Shown here: positions 48,448-58,029 of the stretch, piece after piece | Numbering within the stretch: position 1 is the first letter of the stretch | Layout: every line of letters starts with the position of its first letter | Made by a program: the position numbers and the translations under genes | Assembly: GCA_050250395.1 (NCBI GenBank) | Contig: JBFWOQ010000001.1 | Coordinates: 1-64,000 of the forward strand | Source of the DNA: JAGPUQ01 sp050250395 | GTDB lineage: Bacteria; Pseudomonadota; Gammaproteobacteria; Pseudomonadales; Porticoccaceae | Length of the DNA: 64,000 nucleotides | Reading direction: 5' to 3' | The notes under the pieces: generated by a model | What the model was told of the DNA's origin: nothing | Databases searched by the model: none | What the model saw: the letters and a program-made list of their open reading frames with translations, nothing else

Positions 48448-50067
48448 CTACATTTCCGGCGCCGGACCGGCCCCCGGCGGTTCTTTTTCCGGAATCTCGG
48501 TCATGGTCGCTTCGGTGAGCAACAGCACGCTCGCCACCGACACGGCATTTTCGAGCGCTATCCGTACCACCTTGGTGGGATCGACGATGCCGGCCTGCAA
48601 CAGATCGACGTATTCCTTGCGCGCGGCGTCGAAGCCCATGGCCCCTTCACTCTTGAGCATGGCATTCACCACCACACCGCCGTCCACCGCCGAGTTCTCG
48701 GCGATCTGACGCGCCGGAGCTTCCAGGGCACGGCGCAAAATCTGCAACCCGGTACGTTCGTCGCCCTCGGCCAGGGCCTCTTCGCGCGCCACCGCCGCGA
48801 CGGCGCGCAGCAATGCCAGCCCCGCGCCCGGCACTATGCCCTCGGCCACCGCGGCCTTGGTGGCGGAAATGGCGTCGTCCAGTGCCTCCTTCTTCGATTT
48901 CATCTCGGCCTCGGAAGGCGCGCCGACCCGAATCACGGCGACACCGCCGGCCAGCTTGGCCAGGCGCTCCTCGAGTTTTTCCCGATCGTAGTCGCTGGTG
49001 GTTTTCTCGATCTGGCGGCGGATCTGGTTCACCCGCGCGGCGATGGCCTGCCGGTCGCCGGCGCCGCCGATGATGGTGGTCTGGTCCTTGTCGATCACGA
49101 CGCGCTCGGCATGCCCCAATTGGTCCAGTTGCACGTCTTCGAGCTTGATGCCCAGCTCTTCGGTAATCACCTGGGCGGCGGTCAGCACGGCGATGTCCTG
49201 CAACATCTCCTTGCGGCGATCGCCGAAGCCCGGCGCCTTCACCGCACAACTGCGCAGCACGGCACGGAGCTGGTTGACGATCAGGGCGGCGAGCGCTTCG
49301 CCCTCGACATCCTCGGCGATGAACAGGATCGGCCGGCCGGCCTTGGCGACCTGTTCCAGCAGCGGCAGCAGATCCTTGAGGGCGCCGATCTTGCGGTCGC
49401 ACAGCAGCACATGGACGTCCTCCAGCACCGCCTCCATTTTTTCGGCATTGGTGATGAAATAGGGCGAGATATAACCGCGGTCGAACTGCATCCCCTCGAC
49501 CACTTCGAGGACGGTCTCGGTGGTCTTGGATTCCTCCACCGTGATGACGCCCTCGCCGCCGACCTTCTCCATGGCCTCGGCCACCAGCTCGCCGATCACC
49601 GGATCGTTGTGGGCCGAGATGGTCGCCACCTGCGCCTTTTCGAGTCGGGTCTGCACGGGCCGCGACAGGGCGCGCAGCGCCGCGACGGCCACCTTGAGCC
49701 CGCGGTCGAGGCCGCGCTTGAGATCGATCGCGCTCGCTCCGGCCACCGCGTTGCGGATGCCGTCGGCGAGGATCGCATGGGCGAGGATGGTCGAAGTCGA
49801 GGTGCCGTCGCCGACCGCCTCGCCGGTCTTCTCCGCTGCCTGACGCAGCATGCGCGCGCCGAGATCTTCCTCCGGATCCTCCAACTCGGTCTCCCGGGCG
49901 ATGGTGACGCCGTCGTTGCAGACCAGCGGAACGCCCCACTTCTTCTGGATCAATACGGACTTGGATTTGGGTCCGAGCGTGATGCGCACCGCGTCGGCAA
50001 GCTGGGTCGCGCCGCGCAGAATCTTGTCGCGGGCCTGGGAGCGGAACAGGATCCTTTTGGAAGTCAT
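48448..50067 (-). CDS. Divergent orphan GroEL-type chaperonin
   Basis: 539-residue group I chaperonin subunit. The equatorial domain carries the ATP motif GDGTSTSTILAHAIL and LGPKSKSVLIQK. The apical domain is complete, with GDRRKEMLQDIAVLT, and the catalytic Asp region is KKEALDDAISATKAAVAEG. The usual Gly-Gly-Met tail is replaced by EKEPPGAGPAPEM, and no groES gene lies beside it, so it is not the housekeeping groESL operon. Such second GroEL copies often serve special clients. It is divergent from the P-type ATPase gene (211 bases apart) and upstream of the Hsp20 gene, which suggests a shared stress programme. Confidence 0.93.
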   Translation of the reverse strand: MTSKRILFRSQARDKILRGATQLADAVRITLGPKSKSVLIQKKWGVPLVCNDGVTIARETELEDPEEDLGARMLRQAAEKTGEAVGDGTSTSTILAHAILADGIRNAVAGASAIDLKRGLDRGLKVAVAALRALSRPVQTRLEKAQVATISAHNDPVIGELVAEAMEKVGGEGVITVEESKTTETVLEVVEGMQFDRGYISPYFITNAEKMEAVLEDVHVLLCDRKIGALKDLLPLLEQVAKAGRPILFIAEDVEGEALAALIVNQLRAVLRSCAVKAPGFGDRRKEMLQDIAVLTAAQVITEELGIKLEDVQLDQLGHAERVVIDKDQTTIIGGAGDRQAIAARVNQIRRQIEKTTSDYDREKLEERLAKLAGGVAVIRVGAPSEAEMKSKKEALDDAISATKAAVAEGIVPGAGLALLRAVAAVAREEALAEGDERTGLQILRRALEAPARQIAENSAVDGGVVVNAMLKSEGAMGFDAARKEYVDLLQAGIVDPTKVVRIALENAVSVASVLLLTEATMTEIPEKEPPGAGPAPEM

Positions 50068-50278
50068 GGTGTTTCCCCGCAGCAGTTTGGAGGGATACGC
50101 TGCCCGACTGTGACAAAGTATCGGGAAAGTTGCCAGTGCAATATCCTGACATGCGACAAGCGGAGCCGGCTTTCGCCCTCGACAACGGGCGAGGGTGCCT
50201 TGCAGACCGTGCCGAGGCCGGCGCCGGAGGCACGCTCTCCCCCGATCACCCGCCGGTCCGGCCACGACGGCCGCGCCC

Positions 50279-52978
50279 ATGAAACTGCCCCGCCTCGATC
50301 CCGAGGCTGCGCTCGCCAGTCTCGGCAGCAGCCGCGACGGACTGAGTTTTGCCGAAGCCCGCCGCCGCCTTGCCGAATATGGAGCCAACGTCGTGGAAGC
50401 AGTCGCGCGGGAGCGGCTCTGGTGGCGCTTTGCGCGCGAACTCGGCCATTTCTTCGCGCTGGTGCTGTGGGTTGCCGCGGCGCTGGCCTTTTTCGCCGAG
50501 TGGCGCCAGCCCGGGCAGGGCATGGCCCTGCTGGGCTATGCCATCGTCGCGGTGATCCTGCTCAACGCCGTCTTTTCCTTCTGGCAGGAGTATCGCGCCG
50601 AACGCGCGCTCGGCGCGCTGCGGGCGCTGCTGCCGCCCCGGGTGCGGGTGCGGCGCGAAGGCAAGGTGTGGGAGGTGGCCGCCGCCGAACTGGTGCCTGG
50701 CGATCTCGTCCTGCTCCGGGACGGCGATGCGGTGCCGGCCGACTGCCGGCTGATCGAGGCGTTCGCGCTGCGCGTCGACAACGCCACCCTGACCGGCGAA
50801 TCCGTCCCCCAGCCGCGCACCGCCGCAGCCGCGACCGACGACGATCCGCTGCGGGCCGGCAATCTGGCGCTGGCCGGCACCACACTGGTCGCCGGCGAGG
50901 GGGTGGCGGTGGTGTTCGCCACCGCCATGCACAGCGAGTTCGGCAAGATCGCCCGCCTCACCCAGAGCGCGGACGCGGTGCTGTCGCCGCTGCAACGGGA
51001 AATCCGCCGCCTGTCGCGCTGGATCGCGGTGCTGGCCACCGGAGTGGGGATACTGTTCTTTACCGTCGGGGTCGCGCTCGGCCTGCCGTTCTGGGCCAAC
51101 TTCGCCTTTGCCATCGGCATCATCGTCGCCAATGTGCCCGAGGGGCTGCTGCCCACCGTCACCTTGGCGCTGGCCATGGCGACCCAGCGCATGGCGCGGC
51201 GCAACGCGCTGGTGCGCCACCTGCCGGCGATCGAAACCCTGGGTGCCGCCACCGTCATCCTCACCGACAAGACGGGCACCCTCACCTGCAACCGGATGGC
51301 GGCGCGGCGGCTCTATTTGCCGGACGACCGGCTGCCGGATGGCGGGGAGTGCGGCATCGACCAACTGGCCGGCTCCGCCGCGCTGCGCGCGGTTGCGCGC
51401 CCGCTGCTCGAAACGGCACTCTGCTGCCATGAGCTGCATCAACTGCAGGGCGACGATGGCCCGCGCTGGCACGGCGACCCCACCGACATCGCCTTGGTGG
51501 AGCTGGCGCAGCCGCTGCTCGGCGCCTGGCAGGCCGGGGCGAGAAGCGACGCGCTGCCCTTCGACAGCGAACGCCGGCGCCAGTCGGTGGTATGCGGCGA
51601 AGGGACGCAGCGTCTGCTGTACTGCAAGGGCGCGCTGGAGGCGGTGTTGCCGCTGTGTCGGCAGTGGCAGAGCGCCGGGGGACCGGTTGCGCTGACCACT
51701 GCCGACCGGGCGCGGATTCTGACCGCCGAGCAGCGCCTGGCGGACCAGGGGCTGCGGGTGCTGGCGTTCGCCTGGCGGCTGCTCCCTCCAGACGCTGAAC
51801 GGGATGGCTGGGAGCAGGAGCTCGTCTTCGCCGGACTGGTGGGCCTCGAGGATCCGCCGCGCCCGGAGGTGCCCGACGCCGTGCTGCGCTGCCGCGAAGC
51901 GGGCATCCGCGTCATCATGTGCACCGGCGATCACCCGCACACGGCGCTCGCCATCGCCCGCGAAATCGGCCTGGTGCAGGGCAGCGACGCGCGGGTGGTG
52001 ACCGGCGAGGCACTGCGTCACCTGTCGCCCACCCAGCTTCAGTTGTTGCTGGACCAGCCGCAACTGATCTTTGCGCGGGTGGGCGCGGACCAGAAAATGG
52101 CGCTGGTGGAAGCGCTCAAGGCCAAGGGCGAGGTGGTGGCGGTGACCGGCGACGGGGTCAACGACGCCCCGGCGCTGCGCAGCGCCCACATCGGCATCGC
52201 CATGGGCCAGACCGGCACCGACGTGGCGCGGGCGGCGGCCGATCTGGTCCTGCTCGACGACAACTTCGCCAGCGTGGTGGCGGCGGTGGAGGAGGGTCGC
52301 GCGGTATTCGCCAACATCCGCAAGTTCCTCACCTACATCCTCACCTCGAACATCCCGGAGATCGTGCCCTACCTGGCCTTCGTGCTGTTCCGCATCCCGC
52401 TGCCGCTCACCGTGGTACAGATCCTCGCCGTGGATCTGGGTACCGATTTACTGCCGGCGCTGGCGCTGGGGGCCGAGCCGCCCGCTGCCGATACCATGCG
52501 CCAACCGCCGCGCCCGCGCCGCGAGCGGCTGGTGAATCTGCCGCTGATACTGCGCGCCTATGGTTTTCTCGGTTTGCTGGAGGCTGCCGCCGCCATGGCG
52601 GCGTTTTTCTTTGTGCTCGACCGCGGCGGCTGGCGCTACGGCGCGGTGCTCGACTGGCAGGATCCGCTCTATCGGATGGCGACCACGGCCTGTCTCGCGG
52701 CCATCGTGCTCACCCAGGTCGCGAACCTGTTTTTGTGTCGCGATCCGCGCGCCTCGACGTTGAGTCTGGGGCTACGCGGCAATCGTCTGCTGCTGTGGGG
52801 GGTGGCGGTCGAACTCCTGCTGCTGCTGGCCATCGTCTACACCCCCTGGGGGCAGCGCCTGTTCGGTACCGCGCCCCTGTCCTGGCCGGTGTGGCTGTTC
52901 GCGCTGCCGTTCCCGTTCGCGATGGTGGCCGCGGAGGAGATGCGCAAGGCGCTGATGCGGCGATGGCGCCACGGCTGA
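50279..52978 (+). CDS. Cation-transporting P-type ATPase (Na/K-type motif)
   Basis: 899-residue P2-type ATPase. It has an N-terminal cation-ATPase domain (LSFAEARRRLAEYGANVV), an actuator domain with LTGESVPQ, the helix 4 motif ANVPEGLLPTVTLALAMATQ and the phosphorylation site DKTGTLTCN (about residue 330). Nucleotide binding includes CKGALEAVLPLC, the hinge is VTGDGVNDAPALR, and C-terminal helices bring the total to about ten. The PEGLL helix 4 motif is that of Na,K-ATPase-like pumps rather than of heavy-metal pumps, and there is no CPC motif. The ion could be Na+, K+, H+ or Ca2+. Linkage with LemA/TPM, Hsp20 and GroEL suggests envelope or ion-stress response. Confidence 0.92.
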   Translation: MKLPRLDPEAALASLGSSRDGLSFAEARRRLAEYGANVVEAVARERLWWRFARELGHFFALVLWVAAALAFFAEWRQPGQGMALLGYAIVAVILLNAVFSFWQEYRAERALGALRALLPPRVRVRREGKVWEVAAAELVPGDLVLLRDGDAVPADCRLIEAFALRVDNATLTGESVPQPRTAAAATDDDPLRAGNLALAGTTLVAGEGVAVVFATAMHSEFGKIARLTQSADAVLSPLQREIRRLSRWIAVLATGVGILFFTVGVALGLPFWANFAFAIGIIVANVPEGLLPTVTLALAMATQRMARRNALVRHLPAIETLGAATVILTDKTGTLTCNRMAARRLYLPDDRLPDGGECGIDQLAGSAALRAVARPLLETALCCHELHQLQGDDGPRWHGDPTDIALVELAQPLLGAWQAGARSDALPFDSERRRQSVVCGEGTQRLLYCKGALEAVLPLCRQWQSAGGPVALTTADRARILTAEQRLADQGLRVLAFAWRLLPPDAERDGWEQELVFAGLVGLEDPPRPEVPDAVLRCREAGIRVIMCTGDHPHTALAIAREIGLVQGSDARVVTGEALRHLSPTQLQLLLDQPQLIFARVGADQKMALVEALKAKGEVVAVTGDGVNDAPALRSAHIGIAMGQTGTDVARAAADLVLLDDNFASVVAAVEEGRAVFANIRKFLTYILTSNIPEIVPYLAFVLFRIPLPLTVVQILAVDLGTDLLPALALGAEPPAADTMRQPPRPRRERLVNLPLILRAYGFLGLLEAAAAMAAFFFVLDRGGWRYGAVLDWQDPLYRMATTACLAAIVLTQVANLFLCRDPRASTLSLGLRGNRLLLWGVAVELLLLLAIVYTPWGQRLFGTAPLSWPVWLFALPFPFAMVAAEEMRKALMRRWRHG

Positions 52979-53059
52979 CCGGCGGATCATCGGCTGCGCC
53001 AGGGAGACAGGACCGCCGATACCCCGAACCCTGCCCGAGCGGCTAGAATAGGCCCCGCC

Positions 53060-54415
53060 ATGACCTCGCGATCGAGCCGACCCCGTACATCTGCCCGCAC
53101 CTCGGCGAGATTCGTCTGGCTTGCGCTGCTGATGCTGGAACTGTCCGGCTGCGCCGGCTGGATCGAGACCAAAATCCCGGAAGAAGCAGTGGCGCCCGCG
53201 CCGCCGCCGGAACCCTTCCTGCTCAACCGGTTTCCGATCGACGCCGGGACCGAGGTCATCGGCCGCCTGCACTACACCCGCGTACAGGGCGAGCAGACGC
53301 TGCTCGATATCGCCCGCGCCTACGACCTCGGCTATGACGAGATCGTCAGCGCCAATCCCGGAGTCGATCCCTGGACGCCAGAGCGGGGCGAGCGGGTGTT
53401 GCTGCCCACCGCCCATGTGCTGCCCGACGCGCCCCGCGAGGGCGTGGTCATCAACCTCGCGGCGCGCCGGCTGTTTTACTATCCAGCGGTCGCCAAGGGC
53501 GCACCCGGCACCGTGATCACGCACCCGATCGGTATCGGTCGCGAGGGTTGGTCGACACCGCTCGGCCGCACCCAGGTGGCCAAAAAGCACGCCGCGCCGG
53601 CCTGGACCGTACCAGCTTCGATCCGCCGCGAGCATGCTGCGCAGGGCGATCCGCTCCCCGCAGTGGTGCCGGCGGGGCCGGACAATCCCCTCGGCAGCCA
53701 TGCCCTGCGCCTGGGCTGGTCGAGCATCCTCATCCACGGCACCAACAAGCCGGCCGGTATCGGCCTGCGCGTCAGCCACGGCTGCATCCAGCTCTATCCG
53801 GAAGACATCGTGCCTCTGTTTGCGGCGGTGCCGGTGGGGACACCTGTCATCGTGGTCGATCAACCCTACCTGGCCGGGGTCGGCCCGGATGGCCTGGTGC
53901 TGGAGGCGCACAGGCCGGCGACCGCCGCCGCCGGCAAGGCCGGGACCGCCGCGGTGAAGCAGGTCGTCAAGGCGGCTCAGGCCCGCCAGCGGCCCGCGGA
54001 CCGGGTCGCGGTGGATCTGGAGCGGGCGCAGGCCGAGGCCGTCCGCCACACCGGCTACCCGGTGCCGATCGCCGTCGGCGCGCCCGACACCGCGCTGTAC
54101 CTCGCCGAGGTGCCCGCCGCACCCCTCTTGTCCGCGCCGGGCCCGGCGCCGCTGCCCGCGGACGGCGACTGGTATGTCGATCTCGGCAACTTCAAATCCG
54201 AGCTCGGCGCACGCCGGCTGACCGCGATGCTCGCCCATCAGGGTCCGCCCATCCCCGCCCGGCGCCTGGCGCAGGGCCGGCAATACCAGGTGCTGGCCGG
54301 CCCCTACCCCACGCGGGCGGCGGCAACCGCGGCGGCCAAACGCATCGCGCGCGACCTCGACGAAACCGGCACGGCGGTACGGCTCCCGCAGTTGGCCGAC
54401 GCAAACCCTCGCTAG
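53060..54415 (+). CDS. L,D-transpeptidase with LysM and SPOR domains
   Basis: 451-residue envelope enzyme. The lipoprotein-like signal has LSGCAGW. A LysM-like region (about 70-115: LHYTRVQGEQTLLDIARAYD) precedes a YkuD/ErfK domain (about 125-265) with the catalytic motif SHGCIQL (Cys near residue 241) and the His of LIHGTNKP. An Ala-rich linker leads to a C-terminal SPOR domain (DWYVDLGNFKSELGARRLTA) that should bind denuded septal peptidoglycan. L,D-transpeptidases attach lipoproteins to peptidoglycan or make 3-3 cross-links. The LysM-YkuD-SPOR order points to a septum-localised enzyme, which is unusual enough to note. Confidence 0.9.
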   Translation: MTSRSSRPRTSARTSARFVWLALLMLELSGCAGWIETKIPEEAVAPAPPPEPFLLNRFPIDAGTEVIGRLHYTRVQGEQTLLDIARAYDLGYDEIVSANPGVDPWTPERGERVLLPTAHVLPDAPREGVVINLAARRLFYYPAVAKGAPGTVITHPIGIGREGWSTPLGRTQVAKKHAAPAWTVPASIRREHAAQGDPLPAVVPAGPDNPLGSHALRLGWSSILIHGTNKPAGIGLRVSHGCIQLYPEDIVPLFAAVPVGTPVIVVDQPYLAGVGPDGLVLEAHRPATAAAGKAGTAAVKQVVKAAQARQRPADRVAVDLERAQAEAVRHTGYPVPIAVGAPDTALYLAEVPAAPLLSAPGPAPLPADGDWYVDLGNFKSELGARRLTAMLAHQGPPIPARRLAQGRQYQVLAGPYPTRAAATAAAKRIARDLDETGTAVRLPQLADANPR

Positions 54416-54610
54416 CCCGCGCCAGCCCAGATCGCCTCGCCCTGGCCCGCACCAACGGCGGCGCTCCCGTGGCATCCCCCGCTCCGATAGCCAACATCGA
54501 CGCGCCCGCCGGGCAATGGCCACAGGGCGCGGGAATCGTTTACAGGCACCCCCGGCTGGGCTAGCATCCGCGCGCGCTCTGTCCCATCGCCCGCACCGCG
54601 AGACCGCCCG

Positions 54611-55204
54611 ATGTCCGTCGAACCGAATCGCCGCCTGGGGCCGTTGCCGGCCCTGATTTTTTCCACCCGCTGGATGCAATTGCCGCTGTATCTGGGCCTG
54701 ATCGCCGCCCAGGGTGTCTATGTGATCCTGTTCGTGAAGGAACTATGGCACCTCGTCACGGGTGCGATGGATCTGGGCGAACAGGAAGTGATGCTGATCG
54801 TGCTGGCGCTGATCGACGTGGTGATGATTTCCAATCTGCTGGTGATGGTGATCATCGGCGGCTACGAGACTTTCGTCTCGCGGTTGGGACTCCAGGGCCA
54901 TCCCGATCAGCCCGAATGGTTGTCCCATGTGAATGCTTCGGTGCTCAAGGTGAAGCTCGCGATGGCGATCATCGGGATCTCTTCCATTCATCTGCTGAAA
55001 ACCTTTATCGAGGCGGGCTCGTTGGGCGCGCTGCCGTCCTGCGCGACGGTGGCGGCCGGCATGAAATGCGCGACCGCCACCGAAGCCGGGGTGATGTGGC
55101 AAACCATCATCCACATGGCGTTCATCGTGTCGGCGCTGGGCATCGCCTGGACCGACAAGGTCATGCAGGGCACCGTGCCGCGCGCCTTCCACCACGATGC
55201 CTAG
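54611..55204 (+). CDS. UPF0114 (YqhA) family membrane protein
   Basis: 197-residue protein with four transmembrane helices and the family blocks RWMQLPLYLGLIAAQGVYVI, LIDVVMISNLLVMVIIGGYETF and LKVKLAMAIIGISSIHLLK. The C-terminal helix is FIVSALGIAWTDKVM. UPF0114/TIGR00645 proteins are common in proteobacteria, and their function is not known. A predicted role in membrane ion balance exists only by fold speculation. It stands alone between the L,D-transpeptidase and the convergent ExbD gene. The 195 bases upstream hold no recognisable site apart from GC-rich sequence. Confidence 0.88.
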   Translation: MSVEPNRRLGPLPALIFSTRWMQLPLYLGLIAAQGVYVILFVKELWHLVTGAMDLGEQEVMLIVLALIDVVMISNLLVMVIIGGYETFVSRLGLQGHPDQPEWLSHVNASVLKVKLAMAIIGISSIHLLKTFIEAGSLGALPSCATVAAGMKCATATEAGVMWQTIIHMAFIVSALGIAWTDKVMQGTVPRAFHHDA

Positions 55205-55256
55205 CACCTGCCAATGATTCGGGCGGGCCACGGGTTCCCAACCCGGGGCGACAACC

Positions 55257-55664
55257 CTATTCCACCTCCGTCATCACCGCGAGTTTGTCGATCCCGGCGC
55301 GCTGAATCACCGCCATGACCTTCGCAACGCGCCCATAGCCGACGCCGTTATCGGCATTCAGTTGCAGGCTCAGGTCCGGACTCGCGGCCTTGAGCTGTCT
55401 GAGGGTCGGATCGAGCGCCTCGAACGCGATCTCTTTCTGGTCGAGAAAGATGCGGCCGTCCCGTTCGATCGTCACATTGGCCGAGCGCTTCACGTCCGGC
55501 GCGGCGGTGGCAACGGTCTTGGGCAGGTTGACGCGGACGGCATTGTTGAGCAGCGGCGCGGTGACGATGAATACCACCAGCAGCACGAGCATCACATCGA
55601 CGAGGGGGGTCACATTGATCTCGCTCATCAGCGGATCGTCATCGCCCTGGGTATTGAAGGCCAT
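55257..55664 (-). CDS. exbD: ExbD/TolR-family energy-transduction protein
   Basis: 135-residue inner-membrane protein. It has a short cytoplasmic start (MAFNTQGDDDPLMSEINVTP), one helix with the conserved Asp (LVDVMLVLLVVFIVTAPLL) and a periplasmic domain with VNLPKT and LQLNADNGVGYGRVAKVMAV. With ExbB it uses the proton gradient to energise TonB or a similar partner. It starts 3 bases after the ExbB gene. No TonB gene lies in the window, so the partner is elsewhere or absent. Confidence 0.9.
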   Translation of the reverse strand: MAFNTQGDDDPLMSEINVTPLVDVMLVLLVVFIVTAPLLNNAVRVNLPKTVATAAPDVKRSANVTIERDGRIFLDQKEIAFEALDPTLRQLKAASPDLSLQLNADNGVGYGRVAKVMAVIQRAGIDKLAVMTEVE

Positions 55665-55667
55665 GTT

Positions 55668-56321
55668 TCATGCCTTCCCGGCCGGAGCGGCAGCATCGCT
55701 GGGCAGCGCCACTTCCACGAAATCGGTGGCAAAGCCATCGAGCGCGGCGGTGACAACACGCTGGCGGCGCAGCAGAATGTTGTAAGCCACTACCGCCGGA
55801 ATCGCCACCGCGATGCCGACGGCGGTGGCAATCAATGCTTCGCCGATCGGACCCGCCACCACGTCGATACTGGCCGTGCCCGCGCGGGAAATATCCTGCA
55901 GTGCATGGCGGATGCCCCAGACGGTGCCGAACAGTCCCACAAAGGGCGCCGTGCTCCCGATGCTCGCGAGCCAGGGCAATCCCGCCTCCATGATCTGCCG
56001 CTCGCGCCGCAACTGGGCGCGCAACGCACGCTCCAGACGTTCGCGCGGGTTGCCTTGCTGGGCCAGGCTATGTACCGCGGCGCGCGCATGCAGCGTGGCG
56101 AGTCCGGCCTGCGCCACCCGCGCGGCGGGACCGGAAAACCGCGCCCGGACCGCGTCGAGATCCGTGGCAGCCCAGAACGCCCGGGTAAAGGCGCGATTGC
56201 GCGTGGCCGCGCCCAAGTGTTGCAGGATTTTCACGGGAATGATGGTCCAGCACACTACCGAGAACGCAATCAGCAGCAGCAGGGTGGCATTGACGATCGT
56301 CGATGTACCGGTCCAAAGCAT
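55668..56321 (-). CDS. exbB: ExbB/TolQ-family proton channel protein
   Basis: 217-residue inner-membrane protein with three helices. The first is LLLLIAFSVVCWTIIPVKIL. The long cytoplasmic loop contains LRRERQIMEAGLPWLASIGS and the conserved TAPFVGLFGTVWGI. The last helices carry ISRAGTASIDVVAGPIGEAL and TAVGIAVAIPAVVAYN. These are the MotA/TolQ/ExbB hallmarks, including the Thr/Pro residues lining the proton path. It forms an operon with ExbD (3-base gap) and would power a TonB-type or other trans-envelope process. Confidence 0.9.
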   Translation of the reverse strand: MLWTGTSTIVNATLLLLIAFSVVCWTIIPVKILQHLGAATRNRAFTRAFWAATDLDAVRARFSGPAARVAQAGLATLHARAAVHSLAQQGNPRERLERALRAQLRRERQIMEAGLPWLASIGSTAPFVGLFGTVWGIRHALQDISRAGTASIDVVAGPIGEALIATAVGIAVAIPAVVAYNILLRRQRVVTAALDGFATDFVEVALPSDAAAPAGKA

Positions 56322-56480
56322 AGGCGTCCGCCGATGTTGTTATTTGAAAGACGGAGCCACTGTAACCCAACCGAGGATCGGCGTCCCATCCGTTCCGCCG
56401 GCGCTTGTTCCGGCTTGAACTTCCAGCGCGAGCACACCGCGGGGCGCAGCCGTTTGATCGCGCCCGCGGTGTTCGCCGGC

Positions 56481-56795
56481 TTATCGAGCGTTGTGCTTTT
56501 TGCGGTGGATGGTACGGCTGGTGTGATCCTGGCGGTGGTGCAGGGCGGCGCGTTCCTTGCCGGTCACCACGCCGTCAGCTTTGGCCCGATCCTCGGCCCG
56601 TTGCACACGGTGCTGCTGGCCTTCCAGGCGTGCGGCTTCGTTGGCGTTCAGGGCGCCGGACTCGACACCCTGTTCGATCCGGCGTTCCTGGTTTTCCTGC
56701 CGCTGATCGATCCCCGGGGTGTTGGTGCCGGCAGCTTGGGCCATGGTGGCGGCAAGGGTGGCCGCAGCCAGTGCGGGGATGAGCAATTTTTTCAT
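56481..56795 (-). CDS. Small exported charged protein, unknown
   Basis: 104-residue protein with a clear signal peptide (MKKLLIPALAAATLAATMAQAAG), followed by a highly charged helical body (IDQRQENQERRIEQGVESGA, then LNANEAARLEGQQHRVQRAE) and a basic C-terminus HHRQDHTSRTIHRKKHNAR. It belongs to a widespread group of short exported proteins seen in beta- and gammaproteobacteria with no known role. It may be periplasmic. The start at 56795 places the signal peptide first. It stands alone between the ExbB gene and the ABC operon. Confidence 0.75.
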   Translation of the reverse strand: MKKLLIPALAAATLAATMAQAAGTNTPGIDQRQENQERRIEQGVESGALNANEAARLEGQQHRVQRAEDRAKADGVVTGKERAALHHRQDHTSRTIHRKKHNAR

Positions 56796-56905
56796 GACAG
56801 CGTTCTCCGTGACGGGTGGTTGCCGACGCAAGTGTCGGCAGGGCTAACAACGGTGGCGGATGATACCGGTTGACCCCGGTTATCTGCCGTCAGGGGGGAA
56901 ATTGT

Positions 56906-58027
56906 TCAGGCCATGGCGGCGATGGTGCGGCGAAATCTGAGCAGGGCGAGGCTGAACAGCGTGGTTCCGATAGCGGCTATCGCCACCAGTTGCGGCCACA
57001 CCACGGCAAATCCAGCGCCGCGGTAGAGAATCGCCTGGGCCAGCATCACGAACTGGGTGGTGGGCGCGGCCAGCATGGCAAGCTGCACCGGTTCCGGCAT
57101 GCTCTCGCGCGGCGTCACGCCGCCGGAAAGGAGTTGCAGCGGCAGCAGCACCAGAATCATCAGCAGACCGAACTGCGGCATGGAGCGCGCGACGGTGCCG
57201 AGGAAAATGCCCATGGAGGTGGTGGCGAACAGGTGCAGGGTGGCTCCCGCCAGAAACAGGGCTACCGAACCCTCGATGGGCACCCCGAGCCAGCCCCGCA
57301 CCACCACTGCCAGTGCGAAGGCGGTGGCGACGAGTACGACCAACGCCATCGCCCAGACCTTGGCGGACATGATCTCGAAGGGTGTCACCGGCATCACCAG
57401 CAGATGTTCGACGGTGCCGTGCTCGCGCTCGCGGATCAGCGCCGCGCCGGTGAGCACGATGGACAGCATGGTGATGTTGTTGATCACCTCCATCACGCCG
57501 CCGAACCAGGATTTGTCGAGCTCCGGGTTGAAGCGCGCGCGCAGTTCGAGCGCCACGGCCGGCCGCGGCTCAGTGCGCCGGTGGGCGAGGAACTCCGCCA
57601 CTTCGGCGGTCACCATGGCCTGCACATAGCCGCTGCCGGCGAAGGCCTGGCTCATGCGCGTGGCATCCACATTGAGCTGCAGGGTCGGCGTTCGGCCCGC
57701 CAGCAGATCGCGCTGGAAGTCGGGCGGGATGTCGAGGGCGAACATGTACTCCCCGGCATCCATGCCGGCATCCATCTGCGGCTGCCCGATCAGCGCCGGC
57801 GCCACGAAATGGGGCGGATAGAAGGCGCCGATCAGGCGCGCCGACAGTGGCGATCCGTCTTCGTCGACGATCGCGATGGGTGCCCGGTTGAGGGTTTCCG
57901 GCATCGCGGTGGCGGCGCCGTAGATGGCGAAGGTGAAGGCGTAGACGATCAGCACCAGCATCACGGGATCGCGCGCCAGGCTGCGCAGTTCCTTGATCCC
58001 CAGGTTCAGAATATTTGCCACGCGCAC
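56906..58027 (-). CDS. yhhJ: ABC-2 type permease, YhhJ-like
   Basis: 373-residue ABC-2 permease. The first helix begins LGIKELRSLARDPVMLVLIV, and a large periplasmic loop between helices 1 and 2 holds RAPIAIVDEDGSPLSARLIG. Five more helices carry the conserved IREREHGTVEHLLVMPVTP and a C-terminal LLSGGVTPRESMP. The GTG start at 58027 lies 2 bases beyond the stop of the RbbA-like gene. In YhiI-RbbA-YhhJ clusters this is the second permease. The complex resembles drug or lipid exporters of the YbhFSR kind. The substrate is unknown. Confidence 0.88.
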   Translation of the reverse strand: MRVANILNLGIKELRSLARDPVMLVLIVYAFTFAIYGAATAMPETLNRAPIAIVDEDGSPLSARLIGAFYPPHFVAPALIGQPQMDAGMDAGEYMFALDIPPDFQRDLLAGRTPTLQLNVDATRMSQAFAGSGYVQAMVTAEVAEFLAHRRTEPRPAVALELRARFNPELDKSWFGGVMEVINNITMLSIVLTGAALIREREHGTVEHLLVMPVTPFEIMSAKVWAMALVVLVATAFALAVVVRGWLGVPIEGSVALFLAGATLHLFATTSMGIFLGTVARSMPQFGLLMILVLLPLQLLSGGVTPRESMPEPVQLAMLAAPTTQFVMLAQAILYRGAGFAVVWPQLVAIAAIGTTLFSLALLRFRRTIAAMA

Positions 58028-58029
58028 GC

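Noticed and set aside
48647..50233. Long second minus-strand frame over groEL
   Set aside because: Arg/Gly/Ala-rich shadow of the chaperonin gene in GC-rich DNA.
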